Positions 11,988 to 24,234 are shown, counted from the stretch's first letter. The stretch: DNA of 64,000 nucleotides from Ancistrus triradiatus (GCA_025084515.1 JAJAGP010001333.1:62001-126000), one strand, 5' to 3'. Numbers and translations are program-made. The notes: generated by a model not told the origin, from the sequence alone.

Positions 11988-12452
11988 CTATTTACAAGTA
12001 TGAATGTCGTTCATGGTCTCGCAGCGTCGGCAGCGCACGTAGCAGCACCAGATAAACTTGCACTCGCAACGCTCCACGTGACGGACCACGTGTGTGTTGT
12101 AGCCACGGCCACAGCACAGCAGGTTGCAGCCATCTGGACCAGCCGACGTGCGGTTGCAGCGGCGCCCTCGAGTCCCGACCACGCCGAGCTGCCGGTCCTC
12201 CACACAGTAATTGGGTGACTTGTTCATGAATATGAGCTCCTCCCGACCTACCGGCATGCGTCGCTGTACCTTGTCCTTGCGGCGGAACTTGCGCTTGGTG
12301 CGGTCCATAACCTGCACGCTGTTCTCATAACGTTCCTTCAGGTAGTTACCCACACGCTGAAATGTTGCCATGGTCTTCCAGCAGGTCTTCACAGCGCAGG
12401 AGCCCGAGACACCATGACAGCGGCAGTCTGTCCACATTGTCTTGGCCACAGC
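11988..12452 (-). CDS. wnt16: wnt16 exon 4, C-terminus
   Basis: Acceptor TTCTTCAG, stop TAG at 11988-11990. Starts AVAKTMWTDCRCHG. Contains the acylation loop, the KTCWKTM segment, KSPNYCVEDRQLG, the NRTS glycosylation site and the conserved cysteine-rich tail ending in HTCK. The exon is GC-richer than its surroundings, as expected for coding sequence. Confidence 0.98.
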   Translation of the reverse strand, partial: AVAKTMWTDCRCHGVSGSCAVKTCWKTMATFQRVGNYLKERYENSVQVMDRTKRKFRRKDKVQRRMPVGREELIFMNKSPNYCVEDRQLGVVGTRGRRCNRTSAGPDGCNLLCCGRGYNTHVVRHVERCECKFIWCCYVRCRRCETMNDIHTCK

Positions 12453-15400
12453 CTGAAGAACACAAGAGGGCATGGATGATATAAAATTAGTTGCTAGATG
12501 GTTCATGTTTTGGATTGGTCAGAGTCCATATTTGAACCCTATAGAGAATAATTTGTCTCATATTAAACACAAACTAACTTTTTCAATTACTCGTCAACAG
12601 TTTCAAGGCATTACCATTACATGGAACAACACTGATCTTCCAGTGTTGGGTTTGGTCCATTTTGTTTTGCCCTGGAGTGTACTGTAATATTTATTTTTGA
12701 GTCAGGGAATACATCTCGATCACTCAGCTGTACATATAACTCGCCCCCACATTGTAATTTTCCATTCCCAGAAAATACAGTGGTGCTGGAAAGTTTGTGA
12801 ACCCTTTAGAATCTTCTCTATTTCTGCATAAATATGACTTAAAGTATCATCAGATTTTGACACAAGTCCTAAAAGTAGATAAAGAGTGGCAAAAGTATGT
12901 GACCCTTTGCTTTCAGTATCTGGTGTGACCCCCCCCCTCTTGTGCAGCAATAACTGCAACTAAACGTTTCCTGTAACTGTTGATCAGTCCTGCACACCGG
13001 CTTGGAGAAATTTTAGCCCATTCCTCCGTACAGAACAGCTTCAGCTCTGGGATGTTGGTGGGTTTCCTCACATTAGCTGCTCACTTCAGGTCCTTCCACA
13101 ACATTTCCATTGGATTAAGGTCAGGACTTTGACTTGGCCATTCCAAAACATGAACTTTATTCTTCTTTAACCATTCTTTGGTAGAACGACTTGTGTGCTT
13201 AGGGTCGTTGTCTTGCTGCATGACCCCACCTTCTCTTGAGATTCAGTTTCATGGACAGATTGTCCTGACATTTTCCTTTAGAATCCTCTGATATAATTCA
13301 GAATTCATTGTTCCATCAATGATGGCAAGCCGTCCTGCCCAGATGCAGCAAAACAGGCCCAAACCATGATACTACCACCACCATGTTTCACAGATGGGAT
13401 AAGGTTCTTATGCTGGAATGCAGTGTTTTGAATAAATGAATAAATGGTCCTAAAATAAATGGTCTCCAGATACTTCAAGTTATTCAAACCTCAAATTATT
13501 TAGTAATCCTAATTTAGTAATTTAGTGCCCGTTTCTCACCTGCCTCCCTGCCTCACTGTTATGCTGTTCCATGATGAGCAGAGCATCATCGCTGTGTGCA
13601 GAGCCATTCTTCACTGTGCGATCAAGAAAGCGGCGGCTGAACCACATCCCATAGTTGATGTCATCTGAGCACCCTCCCCAGTGCCAGCCCTCGCTTGGTG
13701 ATCCGCTGCCGGTCAGCGTGGTGTCGCACGAACACTCTGTCATGTTGCCCGCACTACAGGAACGTGTGACTGAGTGAACCAGCCCTGCTGCCATTATGGC
13801 ATAAATGAATGCTGTCTCCTTTGTTCCTGAATGCCAAAGAGGAAAGAAGGGAATCACATCAGCATAAGCAGTCTGCTTAACAAATAAACAGTTAAGAATG
13901 GAATATCAAATAACCAGTACAGTGTTTAGACAATTATGCACAATTGATCTGAATGGGGATAAAATCCATTTTAAATACTTTAACAATTTTGGATGAAAAT
14001 AAAAATACTCTAAACTCTACTTAGTCACATCTATCACAAATAATAAACACAATTTGTCTTAGTTATGGGCATAACCCTACAATCTAACTATAATAAAGTT
14101 TAAAATTTTCATTAGTTAGAGGATCTGTGAGATTCCCAGATACTAAACACATTTACACATTTAAATACATGTACAGCATGTAGGAGACTCCCATATCCAG
14201 AGAAACTTTCAACTAATACAGTATTACAAGGTACAATCCAATGCATTATGGATTAATGGCCTTGCTCAAGGGCCCAACAGTGACTGCTTGGCAATCCTGG
14301 GACAAGTGTTGCATGAAAGTTTGTGAACACTTTAGAATTTTCTATATTTCTGCATAAATATGGCTAAAACATCATCAGATTTTCACACAAGTCCTAAAAG
14401 TAGACAAAGAGAACCCAGTTAAACAAATGAGACAAAAATATTACACTTGGTCATTTATTTATTGAGGAAAATGATCCAATATTGCATATTAGTGAGTGGC
14501 AAAAGTATGTGAACCTCTAGGATTAGCAGTTAATTTAAAGGTGAAATCAGAGTCAGGTGTTTCAATCAATGGGATGACAATCAGGTGTGAGTGGGCTCCC
14601 TGTTTTATTTAAAGAACAGGGATCTATCAAAGTCTGCTCTTCACAACATGTTTGTGGAAGTGTATCATGGTACGAACAAAGGAGGTTTCTGATGACCCAA
14701 TCCACAGTCAGACAGATTGTGTACAAATGGAGGAAATTCAAGACCATTGTTCCCCTCCCCAGGAGTGGTCGACCAACAAAGATCACTCCAAGAGCAAGGC
14801 GTGTAATAGTTGGTGAGGTCACAAAGGACCCCAGGGTAACTTCTAAAGCAACTGAAGGCCTCTCTCACATTGGTTAATGTTAATGTTCATGAGTCCACCA
14901 TCAGAAGAACACTGAACAACAATGGTGAGCATGGCCGGGTTGCAAGGAGAAAGCCATGCTCTCCAAAAAGAACATTGCTGCTCGTCTGCAGTTTGCTAAA
15001 GATCACGTGGACAAGCCAGAAGGCTATTGGAAGAATGTTTTGTGGGATGGATGAAACTAAAATGGAACTTTTTTTGGTTTAAAAGAAAAGTGTTATGTTT
15101 TTGGAGAAAGGAAAACACTGCATTCCCAGCCACATAAGAACCTTATCCCATCTGTGAAACATGGTGGTGGTAGTATCATGGTTTGGGCCTGTTTTTGCTG
15201 CATCTGGACCAGGACGGCTTGCCATCATTGATGGGTAACAATGAATTTTCTGAATTATATCAGAGATGTCTAAAGGGAAAATATCATGACATCTGTCCAT
15301 GAACTGACATCTCAAGAGAAGGTGGGTCATGCAGCAAGACAACGACCCTAAGCACACAAGCCGTTCTACCAAAGAATGGTTACACGAGAATAGAAAATAA

Positions 15401-18400
15401 AGTTCATGTTTTTGGAATGGCCAAGTCAAAGTCCTGACCTTAATCCAATGGAAATGTTGTGGAAGGACCTGAAGTGAGCAGCTAATGTGAGGAAAACCCA
15501 CCAACATCCCAGAGCTGAATGCTGTTCTGTACGGAGGAATGGGCTAAAATTCCTCCAAGCTGGTGTGGGCAGAACTGATCAACAGCTACAGGAAACGTTT
15601 TTAGCTGCAGTTATTGCTGCACAGGGGTGTCACACCAGATACTGAAAGCAAAGGTTCACATACTTTTGCCACTAACTAATATGTAATATTGGATCATTTT
15701 CCCTCAATAAATAATGACCAAGTATAATATTTGTGTCTCATTTGTGTAACTGGGTTCTCTTTATCTACTTTTAGGACTTGTGTGAAAATCTGATGATGTT
15801 TTAGGTCATATTTATGCAGAAATACAGAAAATCCTAAAGGGTTCACAAACTTTCAAGCACCACTGTAACTATTAGGTGGATTAGATCCCCTGCTGAGACA
15901 CACAATATTTGAGAGGTTCTTATGATACTTTCATACACTAACCTTTCATAAAATTCCTAGAAAGGGACCATTGTAAACTTCTGCAACATTAAATCTATGT
16001 TTTAGCTCATTCTGATACTGCTCAGAGACATCTTACACACATTCTTTAGTGTCTGGTTCTCTGGCTTTTTCCTGGACAATACAAATGTTTATCTGTTTCT
16101 ACAGATCAAATAATCTATTTTAATGTATAGTATGAATGAATAATAACAGAATGTACAACATAATTATGTTTTGTTTTTTGTAGGATTTGTAAAAGAAACA
16201 TTTTATCACAGTTTTACTTTTTTGCTACTGGCAAAGATTTTGATTAAGCCAACACATTTAGCTATAAAAAATAATCCTGGAAATAAAATATTTGATGAAA
16301 GGAAGTGTCTGTGTGTGAATGTGGAGTTCTGGTTAAGCCTAATTATGTTGATTGCTTCATGATGTTTTTGTTAACTAATACATTTTAATAGCTAATAGTA
16401 ATTACGCTCTAAAATCCAATAATTAATTAGATTCATTTAAATTACAACATATGCGAGATATCAATTAACTGGCCTAACTCTCAAGACTATGAATATTTGA
16501 GGTATTACAGTCAAAACTCCATAAACAATGGAAACAAGTTTTACATTCTTAAATCATTTCCCAGTCAATTCATGTCAATCACTTAGGCTTATTTACAAAT
16601 GAAGGGATTTATGACTTTCTGTGACGTTAGTGTTGCCACTATTGTGAGAACAGATGCACGGTCCTATAATCAATCGCAGAAAACAGAATTCCATTGCGTC
16701 TTTCACATGGAATAAAACCACCAAAGACATGCATGATTAGGACTGGAATAAATCTTTCAAACAGTAATAACTGTTGCATGTAGTACATGCAAATGCTTCA
16801 ACACATTTAAAAACACTGACCATGAATAACGCCATTTTAAGCTATTTATTTTACTTCTTACGTGACTAACTATACAACAATCCTTCATTTGTACTGTCAG
16901 AATTCTCCCTTCCTACAGTAAAGCACTTCATAAAATGTCATTCAGGGTTTTTAAAGTTTGTGAACCTTATATTTATATAATCTGACTTTATATTCTGAAA
17001 GTGTGTAATCTGAAGATAAAACTGAAGGTGAAATTAAAATAAGCATTTCTGTATGGAGTAATGGGCTAAAATTCCTCTCAGCCAATGTGCAGGACTGATC
17101 AACAGTTACTAGAAATGTTTAGTTGCAGTTATTTCTAATTATAACTAAGTATATCTGGTCACACCAGATACTGAAAGCAAAAGCTCATATAGTTTTGCCA
17201 CTCAGAAATATCTAATGTTGGATAATTTCCTTAACAAACCATGACCATGACCATGTATAATATTTTTTGGACTTGAGTGACGTCTTAGGTCATATTTTAT
17301 GCATAAATATTGAAAATAAATATCTAAAGTGTTCACAAACTTTCAAGCACTGTAACTGCTATAAGTGCCATTTTGTGGTTAGGTACATGGGTTCAGATAT
17401 TGTGCAAAAAAGAAAGGCCACCACAAACCAAACCTCCAACAGAATGATGGCCCAGTGGATAAAACTCATGATTACTACAGAATATTTTGGAGGAACTTGC
17501 CTTCTTTATACCTTAAGTATCTGGTCTGGTTTGCTCTTTATTGAGTGTGTGATATGATCAAACACAAAAACATTGCTAAAAAACTGCTAAAACAAGAAAA
17601 TTGCAAATGACTGGCCACTGGTTCCGGTTTTACCAGACTACAAACAGCAAAAGTAATTACAGAATAAAAAATCCTTTAGCCATGAATCTATACGCTCATT
17701 CCACATGTTTACGATTAGCCAGTTATAAAGCATGTCTAAGATTAGACAAGCACATACCAAACATCACAAGTTAGGCTGTAACCTCCATACACAGGTAAAA
17801 ATGTCATTAGTTTGAACATTCAAAACAAGTATAAGATCCCTCCATTGTCAGACCATGCATATTTTACACTACAGCTCAAGAAAGAGAATTCCACACTTAA
17901 AATAGTTGCAGTGGTCCATCTAAGTCTGATCTCCAGAAAAAACAGAATTCCTCCACACTCTGCATTCCACCAGAAATACTAAAGAAAACAAGGTTCAATC
18001 CTGACTGTAAGCTGCCACTGTTGGACTCTTGAGCACTTAACCCTTGAGCCCCACTCAGTTGTAAGTCACTCTGCATAAGAGCAGCTGCTAAATGCTGTAA
18101 ATGTGAAATAAAAAGGATCACCGGTGCACTAGTTTGTATTGTATATGCACATACAACCACTAAGGAACAGTAAAAGGTTGTGGCTTGATTTGAACCATTG
18201 TGGATTGAAAATATCAACAAGAAAGGGGACATTTAACAGCAGTGAATGAGCTATAGAATAAGAGAAAAGCTTAAAGTTATTAAAAGTTCAAAAATCAACT
18301 GCGTGCACAATATTTTATAGCTTGATAAATAGCAGCCAAACCTCTTTAAACAACAGACGAAATGTTCAACTTATTTATGTTAGCACATTTTACAGCAGAC

Positions 18401-21400
18401 ATTGTCGCCGAACAGCTTCACAAAATGCTGAGTCTGGAGGCTGGGAGATTTATTCAGAGCACTCCCAGTACACAGTAAAAAGAACCGTTTATTCAATTCA
18501 CATCAAATGAATGTATTATCACCACTTCAGGGAGCAATTAGATAATCTATGCCTAGATGAACTGTAGGCATAGTAGATTTGAAGCCACTTTCTGCATCTT
18601 TAGTTGACAATTCTGTCACACTAATATGCATTTATTGGACAGTGCTGGTTTGACCACATGGCTATTCCATTGGCTACAACAATTAGTTCAGACCTCACAG
18701 TCTGATTGGTTTTTATTTATTTATTTATTTATTTATTTTTGGAAAATGTGATAACAGCACTCCGCTGACACGTTGCCAAGTAACCCCAGGCTTTATGCAC
18801 ATATAACATATACAAATAGCGCAATAACCCTAATAAATAACTAAATCTTCATTCATTTTATTTTTAGTTTTAGTCCATTTCCCCTTCAATCATCGCATGC
18901 ACTTTGTATTTAGAACGAACGTTACTTGGTAGTGTTAAAAAAAGCTTTTGTGGCATACTGTAGCATACTTCTTCAGTATCACTGTGCACTCTCCGATTTA
19001 TAGTGCGTTGGTAATGTATGCCTTTGCAAACAAATTAATAAATAATAATAAATTAATTTTAATCATTGTGCTGAAAGAAACAACAACGGTTCCATAACCA
19101 ATGTTTTTGCTTAAGGCAAGGATCGCCATCTAGCGACCATTATGTGTAAATAACACATTTACATTTACAGCATTTAGCAGACGCCCTTATCCAGAGCGAC
19201 TTACAATTGATACAATCTTTACAATCCAAGCAATTATGGGTCGAGGACCTAACAATGGTAGCTTGGCAGAGTTGGGATTTGAACCCTGGACCTTCTGGTC
19301 TATAGTCCAGTACCTTACCCGCTAGGCTACCACTTGTCAGTAGACTCAGCGCCGTTTTGAGAAGTAGCATAGGTAAATCCAGCACGGCGCTACTAGTAGA
19401 TATTCACGACGTTCAAATGACCAGCGGCCGACATTTCTAGGTATATTTAGGTCAAACTGGCTCGCTGCTTTTAGTGCTAATTCAGGGCAGTGAAATGTTA
19501 TCGTTGCATACTTGACCTACTTTTTTTTGTCAGCACGAAAGCCTATTCAGTATTAAATCCAGGGCTTGCTTGATTTATTTTGTTTCTTTATTTAGTTGTA
19601 AAAGAAACCGTTGTATGAAAGCAATAGAACACTTGAGGTGATGTGTTATCGCGAATAAAGTCACGGTTGCATTAAATATGGCACTTGCCTTCGGCTCGTG
19701 TCTGCAACCAAATCACAGCCGTCATGCTATTCGAGATAACACACTCCCTCTGGTGTTCTTTTGCTAAAATAGGACACTTGTTTTTGTCCTTGATTTCGTA
19801 CTTTACGTGTGAATGAAACTTTACACTTTAAACAATAGACTAGATATAAAAATCATAACAGACTAGTACAATCACATGAAACCTTGCTGTTTCTCTTGGA
19901 GTTGTTTCTGTTCAAATGCATTAATGAAGACAATCTTAACTTGTGTAGCCCTGCGACAGTCATTTCCGAGACTTTCCATTTCAGCAGAGGCACAGAAAGA
20001 ATCAAAAATAGGCGGAAAAATGATCTATTAACATAACTGTAAGGGATAAGTGCTTCAAATATTTTATTCAGAAACAGACATACATACACTATCTTCAACT
20101 TATACAGTGCCTTTCATACTTGGCTTTGTATCTATGAATGCTTTACCAAAAAGAAATAAAGACAAGGATGAAACGAAAAACAGAAAAAAAGAAGGAAAGA
20201 AAGAAAGACAGGCAAGGGCTGTATGTTGATTGTGGTTATTGTGGATATTCTCACCGCTGGAGAGCTCGTAGCCAAACACAGACAGCTCTGGGCTGGTGCT
20301 GCAGTTCCAGCGCTCATGTTTAAACTGGGACTGACACTCTGCGATGCCCAGACGCGCTCCATCTTTAATGCTGGGCAGTAGATAGGGCTTCCTCCTGCAT
20401 ACCTCCTTCTGCCTGCTGGACAAGGGTAAGTTGGAGCAACCCATCCTCTCCACTACTCCCACAGACGTGATGCCTAGCCACCTGTGGTGAGGAGCATGGA
20501 GAAGAATGATGGAAAGCTCAGGGGAGATATCACCTCCTCTTTTTTCAATTTTATTAAGCTGTACTACTCAGAGCTTGTCATTGGGGTAAATTTATGAGGC
20601 ACCAAAGTCAGGATAGGCTTCCCCAGTAATGAATGTGACTGGACAGCGTTGGTCAGTTGATCCTCACTGGGTAGGTCTGCCAGTTCTACACTATTTACCC
20701 CATAATAAGATGCGTTCTTTAGAGAACCAAAGGTGCTCCGTATAGGCATTCTTTACTTTAAGCTGTAGATTTAAATATAGCAATATTAATATGATTGTAT
20801 TATGGTGTACCTGCACAGTGCCCTTTTTGGACAGTGCACCTATTTTAAAGATGCAGACTTAATATGACAAGCTTATCATGCACCAGTTGCAATGTATCTT
20901 CATGGATCAGTTTAAGTGGAGTCATGACTTAGAGGGATTCAAAGCTAAAATCAGAAGTGGTTCTACAAACATTTAAGGCTGTAATTTAAGATTAATGTAT
21001 ATAACTGCAGGTTGTACGTATACTTTGGTCATAAAGAAGACAAAAGCCTGCATTATAGACATAACCAAACAAAATACAATTTTATTTTTATGGGTCGTCT
21101 TAAGTCAGGGCAAACTGCCACAAACTGACATGGATTTACATCTCTGGTCAGCTCCTGTTCACTGGATAGGTTTTCAACTTCTACACAACTGCACAAAAAT
21201 AAGCTTAAAAGTTTAGATGAATTACGTTTTTAGGGAGCTTTATGGAAACTCGATATACAATGATTTACCTTCACAGTATCATTTTCTATACCATTTTCTA
21301 TATATCATTTTACTATAGTACCAATGAATAAAAAGCTAATAGGTTCCTTGTGGAACTAAAAATGTGACAAGTGACATACCGATGCATTTATAGAAAACAA

Positions 21401-22248
21401 AAGTACATCGAGCACAACTTTTGATGGTACATTTAAATTGTATAGGGTAGAATTTGTACATGTGCATTACTATTACAGGACAATGGATTGTGGCCAGAGT
21501 CGACTTATCATGCTAATTCTAATGGAAGTTGGGGCACTTAAGTTGGCATACGCGTCCTCAACAACAAAACAATAAAAACGTTTAAAGGTTTTAGGGTGCA
21601 TTTTAAGTCAGGGTGGGCTTCCTCAATAATTGACGTTGTGAAAATAGTCTCTGGTCAGTTGGTGCTCTCTGGAAAGGTCTGCAATGTGTAGCTGCACAAA
21701 TAATAACTCAGAGGAATTCAAAACTAAAGGACATTTTGAAGCTTTATTTGCGCAACATTATTAAGTGCCTTTTTGGACTGTATGTTGTATCCACTGTATT
21801 GTGGCCATAAAAATATGCCAGTATTAATATGGGATCAGCGTAACATAGGATAGATGTCCTCAATAACTGAGGTCCAGCCTGTCTTGTGGACTAGTTTTTT
21901 AATCGTGTTGGGCTTCCCCAATAACTGACTCTGGTCAGTTGGCGCTTTCTGGGTAGACTGAAAGGAATAAACCCTAAACGTTTCATTAAAGCAACAAAAT
22001 CCTGTTCTAAAGCATTTCAAGTCAGAACAAATAATGATCTATTTCATGGGCTAAGTTCAGACAGGCTGGTGCCCACTGGGTAGGTCTGCAACTTTGCTAC
22101 AATTGCGCAAGAAAGAGAGTTGAAAGAGGAAATAAATAAAGGAGACTACTCACATCCAGCTCCCCTGGCAGCATAAGGGATATCCTAAGAGGAACGCCAG
22201 TACGAACAGGTTGAATAAATGTATTCCCCAGATCCCGCGCTTCTCCAT
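11988..22248 (-). CDS. wnt16: Wnt16 signalling protein, complete, four exons
   Basis: Wnt16 is a secreted lipid-modified ligand of Frizzled receptors, with roles in bone, joint and haematopoietic development in vertebrates. Coding exons are 22154-22248, 20255-20481, 13540-13826 and 11988-12452. Phases 2, 1 and 0 match across all junctions, giving 357 codons plus stop (mammalian orthologues are about 365). The protein has a signal peptide (about residues 1-28), NWM-like SWMWLGI, a RHERWNC-type KHERWNC, GTKETAFIYA, and the acylated-serine loop CRCHGVSGSC with Ser219 as the expected palmitoleoylation site. It ends with the cysteine-rich CGRGYNTHVVRHVERCECKF and CCYVRCRRCE. Possible N-glycosylation sites are NCST, NMTE and NRTS. 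FGYELSSG and the whole C-terminus mark it as Wnt16 rather than another Wnt. Introns are loaded with transposons, but no coding exon is disrupted. Confidence 0.97.
12778..13432 (-). mobile_element. Tc1-like family B, 3' half, in wnt16 intron 3
   Basis: Starts CAGTGGTGCTGGAAAG after TA and reads on the minus strand as the C-terminal half of the family B transposase region (for example CCAATGGAAATGTTGTGG). The inner terminal repeat has a deletion, and the element is cut off near 13432, about 110 bp from exon 3. Confidence 0.85.
13540..13826 (-). CDS. wnt16: wnt16 exon 3
   Basis: Acceptor GCATTCAG, donor GTGAGA. Encodes TKETAFIYAIMAAGLVH, SVTRSCSAGNMTECSCD, the Wnt motif GWHWGGCSDDINYG, then MWFSRRFLDR and SEAGRQ. 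Ends in phase 0. A possible N-glycosylation site is NMTE. Confidence 0.97.
14250..14290 (-). mobile_element. SINE fragment
   Basis: GGCCTTGCTCAAGGGCCCAA followed by CAGTGACTGCTTGGC is the central part of the tRNA-derived SINE family in reverse. Head and tail are missing. It abuts the Tc1 copy at 14302. Confidence 0.6.
14302..15865 (+). mobile_element. Tc1-like family B, most complete copy, in wnt16 intron 2
   Basis: Both ends are present, the left one degraded, with terminal repeats of roughly 230 bp. The right end reads AGCACCACTG before TA. The transposase region (about 14668-15600) carries an HTH-like segment (STVRQIVYKWRKFKTI, VPLPRSGRPTKITPRARR) and later DDE-region motifs. Several frameshifts and stops break it (14877, 15080 and others). 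At about 1.56 kb it is close to the standard Tc1 length. Confidence 0.88.
16940..17352 (+). mobile_element. Tc1-like family B, heavily deleted relic
   Basis: Keeps a piece of the left terminal repeat (TTTGTGAACC), a short piece of the C-terminal coding part (GTGCAGGACTGATCAACAG) and the right terminus TTTCAAGCACTG before TA. It is more diverged than the other copies, hence older. Confidence 0.75.
18003..18110 (+). mobile_element. SINE 3' fragment
   Basis: GCTGCCACTGTTGGACTCTT through GTAAGTCACTCTGCATAAGA and CTGCTAAATGCTGTAAATG: the second half of the SINE family without the tRNA head. Confidence 0.75.
18711..18740. repeat. (ATTT)n microsatellite
   Basis: Six to seven TTTA units. Confidence 0.9.
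19152..19340 (-). mobile_element. tRNA-derived SINE
   Basis: Reverse-oriented full-length copy: tail at the left (CATTTACAGCATTTAGCAGA), B box GGATTTGAACCC and A-box region TAGGCTACCAC at the right. Located in wnt16 intron 2. Confidence 0.88.
20255..20481 (-). CDS. wnt16: wnt16 exon 2
   Basis: Acceptor CTCACCACAG, donor GTGAGA. Encodes WLGITSVGVVERMGC, then SRQKEVCRRKPYLLPSI, ARLGIAECQSQF, KHERWNC and FGYELSSG. Mammalian Wnt16 has a longer alanine- and threonine-rich stretch between WNC and FGYELSSG; here it is only about eight residues (STSPELSV). Starts in phase 2, ends in phase 1. Confidence 0.95.
20580..22115. repeat. Diverged repeat array in wnt16 intron 1
   Basis: A recurring block has the form (A)AGTCAGG..GGCTTCC(C/T)CA(A/G)TAA, then CTGGTCAGTTGGTGCTCTCT, then GGGTAGGTCTGCAA and an ACAACTGCACAA-like end. 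Diverged copies lie at about 20610-20700, 21100-21210, 21600-21720, 21840-21960 and 22050-22115. Other shared pieces (TTTTTGGAC.GT, AGAGG.ATTCAAA.CTAAA) imply a longer ancestral unit. No transposon termini are visible, and the array ends about 40 bp from wnt16 exon 1. Confidence 0.6.
22154..22248 (-). CDS. wnt16: wnt16 exon 1, start and signal peptide
   Basis: ATG at 22248-22246 begins MEKRGIWG, followed by a hydrophobic run (FNLFVLAFLLGYPL) and CCQGSW, a secretory signal. The exon ends in phase 2 inside the ATG codon of WM, with donor GTGAGT. No other ATG lies between it and the next exon in this frame. Confidence 0.92.
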
Positions 22249-22560
22249 GACCGCCTCATTTAAACGCGTCTCTGGACATCACGGTCCGCAGCCCCATAGA
22301 GCGACTCAGCCCGTCACAACTACATCAGTGCCACGTCAGTAATCCAACGCACATTTAAGCTTAGCCTCATTTGTTATTTGCGCATCCAAGAAAGGTCTGG
22401 ATCCAGGACCGCATCAGTGTAAGGCGCGCGTGCTGAGCTCAACGCGCTGTTATAAGCGTCTGAGGGGGGGGAAGCGCGAGCCGCATCGTGATTGGAGGAG
22501 CGGCTCATGCATATGCAGAATGCGCGCCCATGCTGCCTGTATAGGAACGCGGGGAGCGAC
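22249..22560 (-). promoter_or_regulatory. wnt16: Candidate wnt16 promoter and 5' UTR
   Basis: This stretch is distinctly GC- and CpG-rich against an AT-rich background. On the minus strand it has a CCAAT box at 22491-22495 and a TTATAA at 22450-22455, about 40 bp apart in the expected order. This suggests a start near 22420 and a 5' UTR of about 170 nt. An octamer-like ATGCATATGCAG lies upstream (22507-22518). Inference from motif spacing only. Confidence 0.5.
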
Positions 22561-22569
22561 TCATTCATT

Positions 22570-23072
22570 AAGTAGCCTACACTTAAAAAAAATTAAACAG
22601 TAATCTACATTCTACATACATTTTGTTTTAGATAATTGAAATTTAAACATGTATTTCATGTATGTTCATTAAATAATACAAACAATTAAAAATAGTATGA
22701 GGTCGAGGTAATTCAAGAACAAATATTGAATAATCCTACCCCAAAAAATCAAAACAAATGGATGCTTTTACGCTGGTCATAAAGCAAAACCATAAAATTC
22801 CAGTTTGCCGTGTTTTATTTTTTAATATATAATTAAACACATAATTATACATAATATATAGCCTTCCTGCTCGTATAAAAATATTCATGGTTTGTCTATT
22901 CAAAAGATTTAAAAAGAATTCCTTCCATGTCAAATTAAAGTTAATAGCAACAATTATAATAATTTAACAACACGTTAAAGAGCTTTATCTTTTCAGTAAA
23001 AGTTCAAATGGAGAGCGATGTATGGATAAGCACGTTTCCTATTACTCATATGATGATCTTCACGTGTGTAGC

Positions 23073-23151
<79 letters not shown>

Positions 23152-23795
23152 TAGTATGCTTGCCTATCGCACATCAGAATTAAATTACAAACCTACTTGG
23201 GCTTTCTATGTGTATTAATGTGTACTATAATGAATGGGCAGGGAATCTATTATAGCTTCTTTAAGACATCTCACTTCGATCTCTTTTGCTATCACATAAG
23301 TTTCCAATATGCACATATACTTGTGAGAAGACAAAAGCAGGCATGCCAGCATTCCATCGTTAAAAGCAAATCCACATACATTTCTAGATCAGTAACCTGG
23401 AACAATACATCTTATAAACAGCATGTGTAAAATATTTACACTTATTACATTATATCGCCAAGAAAGTCATGGAAATAAAAGACATCTGTAGAAAAATATA
23501 CTAGCTATAGAAATGTGAGGTATACATAACCTTCATAAGACCTTTGGCATTGAAAGAGTTCAGCACTTGTAAAGGTTAAAAACTGGCTTCAGAGTCATGG
23601 GAGTGACAATCACAGGCACTTCATAAAAAAAAGGAAAATCCTTTCCAGGAAACACTGCAGTGCACGACAGTGATAGGGAAACATGTGGATGCTGTGGAAA
23701 CATTTATGCATGGCTGGGCAGACCAGTGGCACACTCCAGCCGATGGCTGCTATAAGATGCAGAAGCTGGAGTAGAACTGGAAGACTCAACACATA
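22570..23795. other. wnt16 upstream region, no gene
   Basis: AT-rich sequence with a long TA microsatellite at 23079-23146; no exon or transposon terminus recognised. Confidence 0.5.
23079..23146. repeat. (TA)n microsatellite
   Basis: About 34 uninterrupted TA units, self-complementary. Confidence 0.95.
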
Positions 23796-24038
23796 CACAC
23801 ATAGCCAAAAGTTGTGGACACCCAAAATTGCAATAAAGAGCATTAGTTTGACACTTGTTCCCCTTAGCTGCTACAGTAGCTTTCACTCTACTGAATAGGC
23901 TTTCCATTAGGTTTTTGAACATAACTATGAAGTAATGGCTCATTGTTGCCATTCCAAAACATCTCAAAAGTGTTTGATGGAATGAAGTCATATTGGGAGG
24001 CACTAGGGTGTCCAGACGTTCAGCACTGCTAACCTTTC

Positions 24039-24234
24039 ATTTACATTTACAGCATTTAGCAGACGCCCTTATCCAGAGCGACTTACAATTGGTACAATCT
24101 TACAATCCAAGCAATTGTGGGTTAAGGGTCTTGCTCAAGGACCCAACAGTGGCAGCTTGGCAGAGGTGGGATTTGAACCCTGGACCTTTTGGTCCATAGT
24201 CCAGTACCTTAACCGCTAGGTTACCACAGTCCCT
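24039..24234 (-). mobile_element. tRNA-derived SINE, nested
   Basis: Full-length reverse copy (tail CATTTACAGCATTTAGCAGA at the left; B box GGGATTTGAACCC and TAGGTTACCACAGTCCC at the right), inside the element at 23796-24400. Confidence 0.9.
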
